NCBI RefSeq assembly: GCF_029893805.1 | Contig: NZ_JARXYP010000002.1 | Location: forward strand, 1,116,001-1,180,000 | Source of the DNA: Streptomyces sp. SAI-135 | GTDB taxonomy: Bacteria; Actinomycetota; Actinomycetes; Streptomycetales; Streptomycetaceae | Reading direction: 5' to 3' | Length of the DNA: 64,000 nt | Shown here: positions 27,916 to 35,869 of the stretch, one piece after another | Layout of the letters: each line of letters begins with the position of its first letter | Numbering within the stretch: the first letter of the stretch is position 1 | Position numbers and translations under genes: made by a program | Notes under the pieces: model-generated | Databases searched by the model: none | What the model saw: the letters and a program-made list of their open reading frames with translations, nothing else | What the model was told of the DNA's origin: nothing

Positions 27916-29082
27916 ATGTCCGAGTACCGCCCGGCTGTCCACGGCCACTGCGACGCACGCTTCGCGGCCGTGCGGACGGCGTTCGAGGAGAACTTCCGGG
28001 ACCGGGCCGAGCTGGGCGCCGCGGTGAGCGTCACGGTCGGTGGCGAGACGGTCGTGGATCTGTGGGGCGGCTGGGCCGACGCGGCCCGCACCCGCCCCTG
28101 GGAGCGCGACACGCTCGTCAACGTGTGGTCGACGACGAAGGGCCCGACGGCCCTGTGCGCCCACATCCTCGCCGACCGCGGTCTGCTCGACCTCGACGCC
28201 CCGGTGGCCGCCTACTGGCCGGAGTTCGCCGCGGCGGGCAAGGAGCGGGTTCTCGTACGGCACCTGCTCTCGCACCGGGCCGGGCTGTCCGGGCTGCGCG
28301 CACCCCACTCCCTCGCCGAGCTCTTCGACTGGGAGCTGACGACCCGGCGGCTCGCGGCGACGGAGCCCTGGTGGGAGCCGGGCACGGTGTCCGGGTACCA
28401 CGCGTTCACGTACGGCTTCCTGGTCTGCGAGGTCGTCCGGCGGGTCTCGGGGCTGCTGCCGGGCGCCTTCCTGGAGCGGGAGGTGACGGGGCCGCTCGGC
28501 ATCGACTTCACCATCGGCCTGCCGGAGAAGGAGTCCGGCCGGGCCGCCGAACTGGTGCATCCGCCCGCCCCGTCGGCGAGCGAACAGGCGGCGGTCTTCG
28601 CGCAGATGACGCCGGCGGCCATAGCCGCCCTGACCAACCCGGCGGCGGGCGCCGCGGAGGCGAACACGCCCGAGTGGCGGGCCGCCGAGATCCCCGCCGC
28701 GAACGGCCACGGCACCGCCCGGGCCGTCGCCGCGCTCTACGGGATCTTCGCCGGGCGTGGTTCCCTCGACGGCCACCAGGTCCTGTCCCCCGAGGCCGCC
28801 GAGCGGGTCCGGGAGAGCCAGGGCAGGTGCCGCGACCTGGTGCTGGGCGCGGGGCTCGGCAGCGACACGGAGCTCGGGCTCGGCCTGTGGCTCAGCGGGC
28901 CGAACGGATCGTACGGCCCCAATCCGCGGGCCTTCGGGCACGACGGTTTCGGCGGCTCGTGCGGTCTGGCCGATCCGGAGGCGGGGATCGCGCTGGGCTA
29001 CGTGATGAACCGGATGGGTCCGCGCATCGCCGACGATCCGCGCAAGATGGCGCTGATCGAGGCGTTGTACAGCGCCCTGTAA
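27916..29082 (+). CDS. Beta-lactamase class C-like serine hydrolase
   Basis: 388 aa. SxxK at NVWSTTKGPTAL carries the nucleophile; the YxN-like element is SGYHAFTYGFL and the HxG-like element FGHDGFGGSCGLADPEAG. The family (EstB-like) contains esterases and peptidases; there is no signal peptide, which argues against a penicillin-binding role. Starts 101 bp after the acetyl esterase, probably with its own promoter. Confidence 0.9.
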   Translation: MSEYRPAVHGHCDARFAAVRTAFEENFRDRAELGAAVSVTVGGETVVDLWGGWADAARTRPWERDTLVNVWSTTKGPTALCAHILADRGLLDLDAPVAAYWPEFAAAGKERVLVRHLLSHRAGLSGLRAPHSLAELFDWELTTRRLAATEPWWEPGTVSGYHAFTYGFLVCEVVRRVSGLLPGAFLEREVTGPLGIDFTIGLPEKESGRAAELVHPPAPSASEQAAVFAQMTPAAIAALTNPAAGAAEANTPEWRAAEIPAANGHGTARAVAALYGIFAGRGSLDGHQVLSPEAAERVRESQGRCRDLVLGAGLGSDTELGLGLWLSGPNGSYGPNPRAFGHDGFGGSCGLADPEAGIALGYVMNRMGPRIADDPRKMALIEALYSAL

Positions 29083-29110
29083 AGGCGGCGGCCCGCCAAC
29101 GCCCGCGACC

Positions 29111-29890
29111 TCACGGACGCTCGCCGCGCACCACACGGGACTGGCGTCCCAGGGCGAGCAGAGTGCCGTCCGCCGCCCAGACGGCACTGTCGTCGACGGC
29201 CCAGCCGGCGCCCGCGTGATCGGTCCGGATCCGTACGAGGCTCCAGCCGTCACCGGTGCCCTCGTCGAGGGCGTCGGTGAAGTGGACGGTGAGTTCCGCG
29301 CTGGGCACGGGGCGCGGACTGCGCCAGACGGCGTAGAGCGCGGGCGGGAGCACGTCGGTGAGGGTGACGACCGCCCCCGCGTCGAGCGCCCGTCCGTCCG
29401 TGAACCGCACCCAGGCCAGGAGCTCCGCCCGGTCGCCGCCGGCCAGCGGGAGGTCGGCGGAGGCGGGCCGGATCTCCAACTGCCGGGCGAAGGGCGCCAG
29501 ATGGCCGGGCAGCCGGACGGCGTCGCAGTCCTCCGGGCCCGGCACGTCCGGGGCCGGCTGTCCGTCGTACGGCGTCCCCGGGCGACCGGAGCCGAACAGG
29601 GCCGATCCGACGACGACCGGCACGCCGTCCTGGTGGCCGGAGAAGACGCAGGCGGCGGTGCGGCGCCCGGAGGCGGGCGCGGTGCCCGAGACGTGCAGCG
29701 GACCGGCGGCGGCTGGGGCCAGGAAGTGGGTGGTCAGGGTGCGGACCGGATGGGCTCCCCCGGCGAACCGGGAGCGTACGGCCGCCAGGGCGACGGCGGC
29801 GACATGGCCGCCGTGCGCCCCCTCCCAGGACCGCCACAAGGGGTCGATCCGTGTCTCGTTCTCGGTGGATGTGGTCACGCGCCACACCAT
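29111..29890 (-). CDS. TesB-like acyl-CoA thioesterase
   Basis: 259 aa. Double-hotdog thioesterase: WEGAHGGHVAAVALAAVRSRF in the first hotdog, VRTLTTHFLAPAAAGPLHV, and in the second hotdog LTDVLPPALYAVWRSPRPVPSAELTVHF and WAADGTLLALGRQSRVVR. It hydrolyses acyl-CoA; chain length not predictable. Start ambiguous between ATG 29890 and GTG 29878. The 49-bp upstream gap holds two AGTTGGAAxxxC direct repeats (29899, 29920) that may be a regulator site. Confidence 0.85.
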   Translation of the reverse strand: MVWRVTTSTENETRIDPLWRSWEGAHGGHVAAVALAAVRSRFAGGAHPVRTLTTHFLAPAAAGPLHVSGTAPASGRRTAACVFSGHQDGVPVVVGSALFGSGRPGTPYDGQPAPDVPGPEDCDAVRLPGHLAPFARQLEIRPASADLPLAGGDRAELLAWVRFTDGRALDAGAVVTLTDVLPPALYAVWRSPRPVPSAELTVHFTDALDEGTGDGWSLVRIRTDHAGAGWAVDDSAVWAADGTLLALGRQSRVVRGERP

Positions 29891-29939
29891 AACCTGGAGA
29901 GTTGGAAAATCAAACGGATAAGTTGGAATTCCGGACCGA

Positions 29940-30680
29940 CTAGAGGGCCGGCTGGAGCGGGCGTCTCGCCACGACCATCCGGACCCGCGGACTGCCGTCC
30001 CGGCGCACACCGAACTCGGGCAGCGCGTACAGCTCCACGCACAGACCGGCCCGTTCCAGTTCCCGTCGCACGTCTCCGAGCCCGAAGGCCCGGTAGTACA
30101 TGACGAACGGCGGGCGCCACAGGGCGTTGCGCACCCGCATCACGGCGTCGAAAGCGTGGAGCATCCAGTAGGCGGGGGACGACGGACGGGGTGGGGCCAC
30201 GATCGGGAAGGCGAAGCAGCCGCCCGGCCGCAGCACCTCGTGGACCTGCGCGAACAGACCGGGCAGCTCGCGGGGCAGGAAGTGGCCGAAGGCCCCGAAG
30301 CTCACGACGAGGTCGAAGGAGGCGGGGGCGAACGGCAGGGCGCGCGCGTCCCCCCGCACCCAGGCGAGGCGCGGCCCCGCGGACCGGGTCCGCGCACGGG
30401 CCACGTCGAGCATTCCGGCGCTGAAGTCGACCCCGGTCACGCTCTCCCGGCAGACCCGGGTCAGCACCCCGGCTCCGGCGCCGGTTCCGCAGCACAGGTC
30501 GAGACCCGCCTCGAAGGGGCCCGTCCGGCGCAGCGCGGACACGACGGAGTCCAGCACGGAGTCGGGCGTACGGAAGGGGGTGTGGTCGAACTTGGGGGCG
30601 AGCAGGTCGTAGCCGCGCTCGACGGACGACAGCGCCTGGACGGCGAGTTCACGGAGGCTGGGGCCTTCTGGGCTGAACAT
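29940..30680 (-). CDS. Class I SAM-dependent methyltransferase
   Basis: 246 aa. Motif I at AGLDLCCGTGAGAGVLTR, VTGVDFSAGMLDVARAR, post-motif DLVVSFGAFGHF and LRPGGCFAFPIVAPP. Methyltransf_11/25 type; small-molecule target unknown. It starts 5 bp after the stop of the PadR gene on the same strand, so the two form an operon. Confidence 0.9.
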   Translation of the reverse strand: MFSPEGPSLRELAVQALSSVERGYDLLAPKFDHTPFRTPDSVLDSVVSALRRTGPFEAGLDLCCGTGAGAGVLTRVCRESVTGVDFSAGMLDVARARTRSAGPRLAWVRGDARALPFAPASFDLVVSFGAFGHFLPRELPGLFAQVHEVLRPGGCFAFPIVAPPRPSSPAYWMLHAFDAVMRVRNALWRPPFVMYYRAFGLGDVRRELERAGLCVELYALPEFGVRRDGSPRVRMVVARRPLQPAL

Positions 30681-30685
30681 CCGCG

Positions 30686-31249
30686 TCAGCTTAGGGGAGC
30701 GCGGCGCTTCAGGAGGACAAGCACGCGCTCGCACCAGCGGACGGTCTCCGCCTCCAGGGCGATTCCGCCCAGGAGCGTGAGGTACGGGCCGATCCGCTCC
30801 GCCTCGGCGAGGTACCGCTCCTCGGTGCGGCCGTCGAGGAGGCGCTCGCGGACGCGCTCGTAGCGGGCGAGTTTGCCGCGCGCCCAGGACAGGCGCTCCT
30901 CGACCAGCGACCGGGTGACCCCGGGATCGACGCCGTCCATGGCCTGGATCTTGATCAGGAACTCGTCGCGGAGGGCGGCCGGTCTGCGGGGCGGTTCGCC
31001 GGCGAAGGCGCTCAGCTCGCGCCGCCCGGTCTCGGTGAGGGTGAACAGCCGCTTGTTCGGCCTGCGTTCCTGCCGCACCACGCGCGCCTCGATCAGCCCG
31101 TCCTGCGCGAGCCGCTCCAGCTCGCGGTAGAGCTGCTGCGGGGTCGCGGGCCAGAAGTTCGCCAGCGAGACGTCGAAGGCCTTGGAGAGTTCGTAGCCCG
31201 AGGCCTCGCCCTCCAGCAGGGCGGCCAGAACGGCGTACTTGAGCGACAT
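30686..31249 (-). CDS. PadR-family transcriptional regulator
   Basis: 187 aa. N-terminal winged helix (YAVLAALLEGEASGYELSKAFDVSLANFWPATPQQLYRELERLAQDGLIEARVVRQERRPNKRLFTLTETGR) and a C-terminal helical dimerisation domain. First gene of an operon with a methyltransferase and divergent from a SnoaL-like gene. The 68-bp gap is AT-rich for this genome and contains GATTAATC (31271-31278) and TACTC direct repeats, likely its operator region. Confidence 0.93.
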   Translation of the reverse strand: MSLKYAVLAALLEGEASGYELSKAFDVSLANFWPATPQQLYRELERLAQDGLIEARVVRQERRPNKRLFTLTETGRRELSAFAGEPPRRPAALRDEFLIKIQAMDGVDPGVTRSLVEERLSWARGKLARYERVRERLLDGRTEERYLAEAERIGPYLTLLGGIALEAETVRWCERVLVLLKRRAPLS

Positions 31250-31317
31250 GTGGACACGCTAGCAGCAGGTGATTAATCTACTCCGCACCTACTCAACAAA
31301 TTGACTATGGAGGCTCG

Positions 31318-31725
31318 ATGCGAGCGTTCCGAGAAGCGGTCGAGGCCGGTGACCTCGGCGCCGTGGAGGCGTTGCTGGCGGAGGACGTGGTCTTCACCAG
31401 TCCGGTGGTGTTCAAGCCGTACGCGGGCAAGGCCATCACGGCGGCGATCCTGGGCGCGGTCGTCAAGGTCTTCGAGGACTTCCGCTATGTGAGCGAGATG
31501 AGCAGCGAGGACGGCCGCGACCACGCCCTGGTGTTCTCGACCCGGGTCGGTGAACGGGCTCTGGACGGCTGCGACTTCATCCATCTCGACGACGACGGCC
31601 TGATCGACCGGTTCATGGTGATGGTCCGTCCGCTGTCGGGCGCGCAGGCCCTCGCGGCGGCCATGGGGGCGCGGTTCGAGGAGATCGCGAAGGAGGCGGA
31701 GGGGAGGACCGCCGCCGCCTCCTGA
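31318..31725 (+). CDS. NTF2-like (SnoaL-type) protein
   Basis: 135 aa, ATG 31318 with GGAGG 5 nt upstream. The fold is shown by FREAVEAGDLGAVEALLAEDVVFTSPVVFKPYAGK, VSEMSSEDGRDHALVFSTRVGERALDGCDFIHLDDDGLIDRFMVMVRPL: a nuclear transport factor 2-like cone with an Asp pair on strand 2-4. Members are small isomerases, hydrolases or binding proteins; substrate unknown. Divergent from padR, so likely its target. Confidence 0.9.
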   Translation: MRAFREAVEAGDLGAVEALLAEDVVFTSPVVFKPYAGKAITAAILGAVVKVFEDFRYVSEMSSEDGRDHALVFSTRVGERALDGCDFIHLDDDGLIDRFMVMVRPLSGAQALAAAMGARFEEIAKEAEGRTAAAS

Positions 31726-31760
31726 CGTCACGTGCCGCCGGGGGTATAGGTGGCGGCCCG

Positions 31761-31886
31761 TCAGCCGCCGAGGCGGAGGACGGCCAGCCACACGTCCGGG
31801 ATCGTGGTCGTGCCGGACTCGCCCAGCAGGGCGGCGAGGGCGCGGCGGAGCCGGCCGGCGGGGCGGGTGTGCACAGGGGCGGTCAT
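31761..31886 (-). CDS. 41-aa protein with its own ECF42-type promoter
   Basis: Reads [20 protein letters not shown] then LGESGTTTIPDVWLAVLRLGG. ATG 31886 has a good RBS (GGAGGT, 5 nt). A basic amphipathic N-terminal half is followed by a hydrophobic C-terminal end. No known family. It lies 47 bp downstream of the ECF42 gene, but a predicted ECF42 promoter (31923-31951) directs it independently, at exactly the same promoter-to-start distance (37 bp) as the DGPF operon. This is the best argument that it is a real gene. Confidence 0.6.
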   Translation of the reverse strand: MTAPVHTRPAGRLRRALAALLGESGTTTIPDVWLAVLRLGG

Positions 31887-31922
31887 CGGAACCTCCGGTG
31901 TCGTGGGGTCGCTTTCACCCCA

Positions 31923-31951
31923 CCGACGAACGGCTACCGGGCGGATCGACA
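31923..31951 (-). promoter_or_regulatory. Predicted ECF42-dependent promoter of the 41-aa gene
   Basis: On the minus strand: TGTCGA (31951-31946), 17-bp spacer, CGTCGG (31928-31923). The -35 hexamer lies in the last codons of the sigma gene (Cys-Arg) and the -10 just after its TAG. It matches the promoter at 34200-34228 in both hexamers, spacer length and most spacer bases. ECF42 promoters are known for a TGTCGA -35. Confidence 0.7.
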
Positions 31952-33172
31952 CTCCGCGAGCCGCTTGTGCAGGAACCTGCGCTCCGCGTCGTTCTCCACC
32001 AGCTCCAGCGCCCGCTCGTACGCCCGCGCCGCCTCCCGTGCACGGCCGCCGCGGCGCAGCAGGTCGGCGCGTGTGGCCGGGAGCAGGTGGTAGCCGTCCA
32101 GCTCGCCCTCCCGCTCCAGTTCCGCGACCAGAGCGAGACCCGCCTCGGGGCCCTGGGCCATGCCGACGGCCACGGCGCGGTTGAGGCGCACCACGGCGGA
32201 GGGCACCCACCGCGCCAACTCGCCGTAGAGAGCGGCGATGTCGGCCCAGTCGGTGTCCTCGACGGTAGGCGCGGTGGTGTGGCAGGCGGCGATGGCGGCC
32301 TGGATCTGGTACGGCCCGGGCCGGCCCCGGCGCAGCGCGGTCTCCAGCAGGGCGGCGCCCTGGTCGGCCTCGGCGCGGTCCCATGCCGAGCGGTCCTGGT
32401 CCTCCAGCGTCACCAGTTCCCCGTGCGCGTCCACCCGGGTCTCGCGGCGGGCGTCGTGCAGGAGCAGCAACGCCAGCAGGCCGAGCACCTCGGGCTCGTC
32501 GGGCATCAGCCGGGCCAGGACCCGGGCCAGCCGGATCGCCTCCGCGCACAGGTTCCGTCGTACGAGATCGGCGCCCGAGCCGGCCGCGTAGCCCTCGTTG
32601 AACAGCAGGTAGATCACGCCGAGCACGCCCGTGATGCGCTCGGGCAGCAGGTGGGCGGGCGGTACCCGGTAGGGGATGCCGGCGTTGCGGATCTTCTTCT
32701 TGGCGCGCACCAGACGCTGCGCCATGGTCGCCTCCGGGACGAGGAAGGCGCGGGCGATCTCAGGCGTGCTCAGTCCGGCGAGGGTGCGCAGGGTCAGCGC
32801 GACGCGGGCCTCGATGTGCAGCGCGGGATGGCAGCAGGTGAAGATCAGGCGCAGCCGGTCGTCCTGGACACCGCTGTCGTCGTACGGCTCCCCGGGTGCC
32901 GTGAGCATGGCCGCCTCCCGTAGTTTGCGCTCGCCGACCGCCTGCCGGCGCAGGACGTCCATGGCGCGGTGGCGGGCGGTCGTGGTGAGCCAGGCGCCGG
33001 GGCGGCGCGGGACGCCGTCGCGCCGCCACCGGTCGAGGGCCTGGGCGAACGCGTCCTGCGCGCACTCCTCGGCGAGGTCCCAGTCGCCGGTCACCCGGAT
33101 CAGGGTGGCGACGACCTGGCCCCACTCCTCGCGGAACGCGGCGGCGACGGCCTCCTGCGGGGTCACTCCCAC
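31934..33172 (-). CDS. ECF42-type RNA polymerase sigma factor with TPR-like C-terminal extension
   Basis: 412 aa. Sigma-70 regions 2 and 4 in the first 180 residues (DWDLAEECAQDAFAQALDRW, RPGAWLTTTARHRAMDVLRR; LSTPEIARAFLVPEATMAQRLVRAKKKI). These are followed by the ECF42-specific extension with VIYLLFNEGYAAGSG and TPR-like helices (LDGYHLLPATRADLLRRGGRAREAARAYERAL). ECF42 genes are linked to DGPF/YCII proteins and have no anti-sigma factor; the C-terminal extension is essential. Here it is the third gene of an overlapping operon after two YCII genes. Confidence 0.95.
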   Translation of the reverse strand: MGVTPQEAVAAAFREEWGQVVATLIRVTGDWDLAEECAQDAFAQALDRWRRDGVPRRPGAWLTTTARHRAMDVLRRQAVGERKLREAAMLTAPGEPYDDSGVQDDRLRLIFTCCHPALHIEARVALTLRTLAGLSTPEIARAFLVPEATMAQRLVRAKKKIRNAGIPYRVPPAHLLPERITGVLGVIYLLFNEGYAAGSGADLVRRNLCAEAIRLARVLARLMPDEPEVLGLLALLLLHDARRETRVDAHGELVTLEDQDRSAWDRAEADQGAALLETALRRGRPGPYQIQAAIAACHTTAPTVEDTDWADIAALYGELARWVPSAVVRLNRAVAVGMAQGPEAGLALVAELEREGELDGYHLLPATRADLLRRGGRAREAARAYERALELVENDAERRFLHKRLAECRSAR

Positions 33173-33504
33173 ACCGGCCTCACCTCCACCGACCCGCCGC
33201 CGAGCGCCGCCGGGTGCCGGGACGCCAGCGAGATCGCCTCGTCCAGGTCGGCGACCTCGACGATGTCGACGCCGGCGATGTACTCCTTGGACTCGACGAA
33301 CGGGCCGTCGGTGAGCAGGACCTCGTCGCCCTGGACCCGGACGGTGGTGGCGTCCGAGGCCGGGCGCAGCCGGGCGCCGCCCTTGACGAGGTCCCTGCTG
33401 CGGACCTCCTCGATGCGGGAGGTGAAGCGGGGGTCGTCGGAGATCTCGGCGGGGCTGAATTCCTCACCGTCCACGGGTGCGCAGATCAGCAGGGCGTACT
33501 TCAT
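33163..33504 (-). CDS. YCII-domain (DGPF) protein
   Basis: 113 aa. MKYALLICAPVDG at the start, LLTDGPFVESKEYIAGVDIVEVADLDEAISLASRHPAALGG with the DGPF motif that names this actinobacterial subgroup, and VEVRPVWE at the end. Partner family of ECF42 sigma factors; biochemical role unknown. ATG 33504 overlaps the stop of the upstream gene by 4 bp, and its own stop overlaps the sigma-factor start by 10 bp. Confidence 0.93.
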   Translation of the reverse strand: MKYALLICAPVDGEEFSPAEISDDPRFTSRIEEVRSRDLVKGGARLRPASDATTVRVQGDEVLLTDGPFVESKEYIAGVDIVEVADLDEAISLASRHPAALGGGSVEVRPVWE

Positions 33505-34163
33505 GACGTGGCCTGCGTGCCGTGCTGGTGGACGATGAGCCAGCGGGGGCCGGTGTTGCGGTATCCGGTGGTGACGCGCAGCAGCCTGCCGCCGGTGCGG
33601 ACCAGGGCGTGCCCGAAGGCGATGCTCTCGTCGACGTGGACACGGAACTTGACGACCTCGCGGGCGGCCGGCCCGGTCTCGGCGAAGAGCTTGCGGAGCT
33701 CCTCGACGCCCTGGTGCGGCCGGCCGTTCTCCACCACCTCCGCGTCCCGGGCGTAACAGGCGACCGCCCGCTCGACGTCCCCGGTGCGCGCGGCCGCGGT
33801 GAGTTCCGCGTCGAGGCGGCGGATCTGTCCTTCGGCGTCCTCGTCCTCCCAGAACGGGCGCACCTCCATGGCGCCGATGGTCGCCACGGGGTGCTTCGCG
33901 GCCGCCTCGACCGCCTCCTCCAGGCTGCCGCACTCCAGGATGTCGAAGCCGGCGACGTACTCCTTGGTCTCCGCGAACGGCCCGTCCGTACGCAGCACCT
34001 CGCCGCCGCGCACCCGCACGGTGACCGCGTCGGCGGGCCGGGCGAGCCGGTGCCCGTGCAGCCGTGCGCCACGGTCGCCCAGTTCCTCGACCCAGGGTTC
34101 GACGGGGGCCATGCCCGAGGCGTCGGCGGTGTCGTCGCCGCAGACGAGCAGCATGTACTTCAT
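33501..34163 (-). CDS. YCII (DGPF) - SnoaL fusion protein
   Basis: 220 aa. Residues 1-105 are a DGPF domain (MKYMLLVCGDD, VLRTDGPFAETKEYVAGFDILECGSLEEAVEAAAKHP, MEVRPFWEDED). Residues about 112-215 are an NTF2-like SnoaL domain (LTAAARTGDVERAVACYARDAEVVENGRPHQGVEELRKLF ... TTGYRNTGPRWLIVHQHGT). First gene of the ECF42 operon, directly behind the predicted ECF42 promoter, so the operon is autoregulated. The fusion suggests the two domains act on one substrate. Confidence 0.92.
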   Translation of the reverse strand: MKYMLLVCGDDTADASGMAPVEPWVEELGDRGARLHGHRLARPADAVTVRVRGGEVLRTDGPFAETKEYVAGFDILECGSLEEAVEAAAKHPVATIGAMEVRPFWEDEDAEGQIRRLDAELTAAARTGDVERAVACYARDAEVVENGRPHQGVEELRKLFAETGPAAREVVKFRVHVDESIAFGHALVRTGGRLLRVTTGYRNTGPRWLIVHQHGTQATS

Positions 34164-34199
34164 GGTTCCTCCCGGTGCTCATGAGCTTCCTACACCGGG

Positions 34200-34228
34200 C
34201 CGACGAACGGCACCGGGCCGAATCGACA
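34200..34228 (-). promoter_or_regulatory. Predicted ECF42-dependent promoter of the DGPF-sigma operon
   Basis: Minus strand: TGTCGA (34228-34223), 17-bp spacer, CGTCGG (34205-34200), 37 bp from the ATG at 34163. It agrees with the characterised TGTCGA -35 element of the ECF42 group. Confidence 0.75.
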
Positions 34229-34439
34229 CCGGGACGCAGAAAGTTCCATCCGCTGCTCGGCTCGCTGGGCCGGAGAGCGTCGAGTGGACGCACGGAATAG
34301 ACGAGGTCGTCACCGCGTTGAGGGGAGCGGGATTGGTCGCGGTTGACCCGTACGGCATCCGGCTGATGGCGGCTTCCCGAGCCGCGGATCCCGTTGCTGT
34401 GCGGATTCCTCGCCACGCGCTGAGCCGCCGTGGTACCGT

Positions 34440-34632
34440 CCGGCTAGCACTTGTGTACGCCCGTTTCGGGGCGCCGGTGCCAGTTCTCTCTCCTTCCGCC
34501 GGTCGTCGTACCGGCTTCTCCTCAGTACCTCGCAGGTCCTGCGGGTGCTGTCTTCCGCCGCCCGAAGGCGTTGTCCGCCTTCCCTCTCGCGGCTTCCCCC
34601 TCCTTGCGCATGTCCCATGCCTTCCGTCCTCG
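34440..34632 (+). promoter_or_regulatory. C-rich, G-poor leader before rho (possible rut region)
   Basis: The transcript strand here is dominated by C and U (CCAGTTCTCTCTCCTTCCG, TTCCCCCTCCTTGCGC, TCCCATGCCTTCCGTCCTCG), unlike any other stretch of this window. E. coli rho is autoregulated by Rho-dependent attenuation in its leader; a pyrimidine-rich C>G stretch in front of a rho gene invites the same reading. The remainder of the 484-bp gap (34164-34439) holds the divergent ECF42 promoter and nothing else recognised. Confidence 0.4.
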
Positions 34633-34647
34633 AAAGGACAGACCACC

Positions 34648-35784
34648 ATGACGATCACTCTCGAAACCCCTCCGGTTCAGGAGCAGCCCCCGGTCCGCGC
34701 CGTCACCGGCGTCCTCGACATCGACGCGGGCGGGAAGGGGCATCTGCGCGCCGCGAGCCTGCTGCCCTCGCCCTCCGACCTTCAGGTCTCCCCCGCCCTG
34801 ATCCGCAGGTTCGGCCTGCGCAAGGGGGACGTCGTCGACGGGGTGCGCGGTACCCAGCGCGCCCTCACCGAGGTCGCCCGCGTCAACGGCCGGGCTCCCG
34901 ACCGCAACCGCCGCGCCTTCCACGACCTCACTCCCCTGCACCCCGGTGAGCGGATCCGGCTCGAACACCCGGCGTCCGGCCTGACCGGCCGGGTGGCCGA
35001 TCTGATCGCGCCCGTCGGCAAGGGGCAGCGCGGGCTGATCGTGGCCCCGCCCAAGACCGGCAAGACGGTCCTGCTCCAGCAGATCGCGGCCGCCGTCGCC
35101 GGCAACCACCCCGAGTGCCGGCTGATGGTGGTGCTGCTCGACGAACGCCCCGAGGAGGTCACCGACATGCGGCGCTCCGTGCGCGGTGACGTGTACGCCT
35201 CGACGTTCGACCGCACGCCCAAGCAGCACATCGCGCTCGCCGAGCTGGTGATCGAGCGGGCCAAGCGGCTCGTCGAGGCCGGCGAGGACGTCGTGATCCT
35301 GCTCGACTCCCTGACCCGGCTGTGCCGGGCCCACAACAACGCGGCTCCCGGCAACGGCCGCACCCTCAGCGGCGGTGTCGACGCGACCGCGCTGATCGGT
35401 CCGAAGAAGTTCTTCGGCGCCGCCCGGCGCGCCGAGGAGGGCGGCTCGCTCACCATCCTCGCCACCGCCCTGGTGGAGACCGGCTCGCGCGCCGACGACT
35501 TCTTCTTCGAGGAGCTCAAGAGCACCGGCAACATGGAGCTGCGCCTGGACCGCGAACTCGCCTCCCGCCGCGTCTTCCCCGCCGTCGCGGTCAACCCCTC
35601 GGGCACCCGTCGCGAGGAACTCCTGCTGACTCCGGCGGAGTTGACCGCCGTACGAGGACTGCGCCGGGCCCTGCAGAACGGCGACGGCCAGGGCAGCCTG
35701 GAGACGCTCCTTCAGCGGATGCGGGAGACGCCGGACAACGCGGCCTTCCTGCGCCGTATCCAGCCGACCCTGCCCGCCGGCTGA
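34648..35784 (+). CDS. rho: Short Rho-type transcription termination factor (probable paralog)
   Basis: 378 aa, lacking the N-terminal helical domain and the long Arg/Asp-rich insertion of the main actinobacterial Rho. Residues 21-100 are a cold-shock-like domain, but the RNP1-type motif reads GVLDIDAGGKGHLR, without the aromatic residues of GFGFLR. The ATPase core is intact: Walker A APPKTGKT (133-140), LLDERPEEVTDMRR, Walker B VVILLDSLTRLCRAHN, Q-loop PKKFFGAARRAEEGGSLTI, and R-loop/arginine-finger region ELRLDRELASRRVFPA. RBS AAAGGA 9 nt before ATG 34648. It may terminate a special set of transcripts or act with the main Rho. Confidence 0.9.
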   Translation: MTITLETPPVQEQPPVRAVTGVLDIDAGGKGHLRAASLLPSPSDLQVSPALIRRFGLRKGDVVDGVRGTQRALTEVARVNGRAPDRNRRAFHDLTPLHPGERIRLEHPASGLTGRVADLIAPVGKGQRGLIVAPPKTGKTVLLQQIAAAVAGNHPECRLMVVLLDERPEEVTDMRRSVRGDVYASTFDRTPKQHIALAELVIERAKRLVEAGEDVVILLDSLTRLCRAHNNAAPGNGRTLSGGVDATALIGPKKFFGAARRAEEGGSLTILATALVETGSRADDFFFEELKSTGNMELRLDRELASRRVFPAVAVNPSGTRREELLLTPAELTAVRGLRRALQNGDGQGSLETLLQRMRETPDNAAFLRRIQPTLPAG

Positions 35785-35869
35785 CGGACCATCCCCCATC
35801 TGGGTGCTCACGCGCCCCGCACGGCCAGGGCAGCGCGGTCCGCGACCGGTCCGTTCCTAACTTTGCGGT

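Noticed and set aside
34310-34618. A 102-codon minus-strand frame in the rho leader.
   Set aside because: Arg/Gly-rich antisense of a C-rich leader, no RBS or family features.
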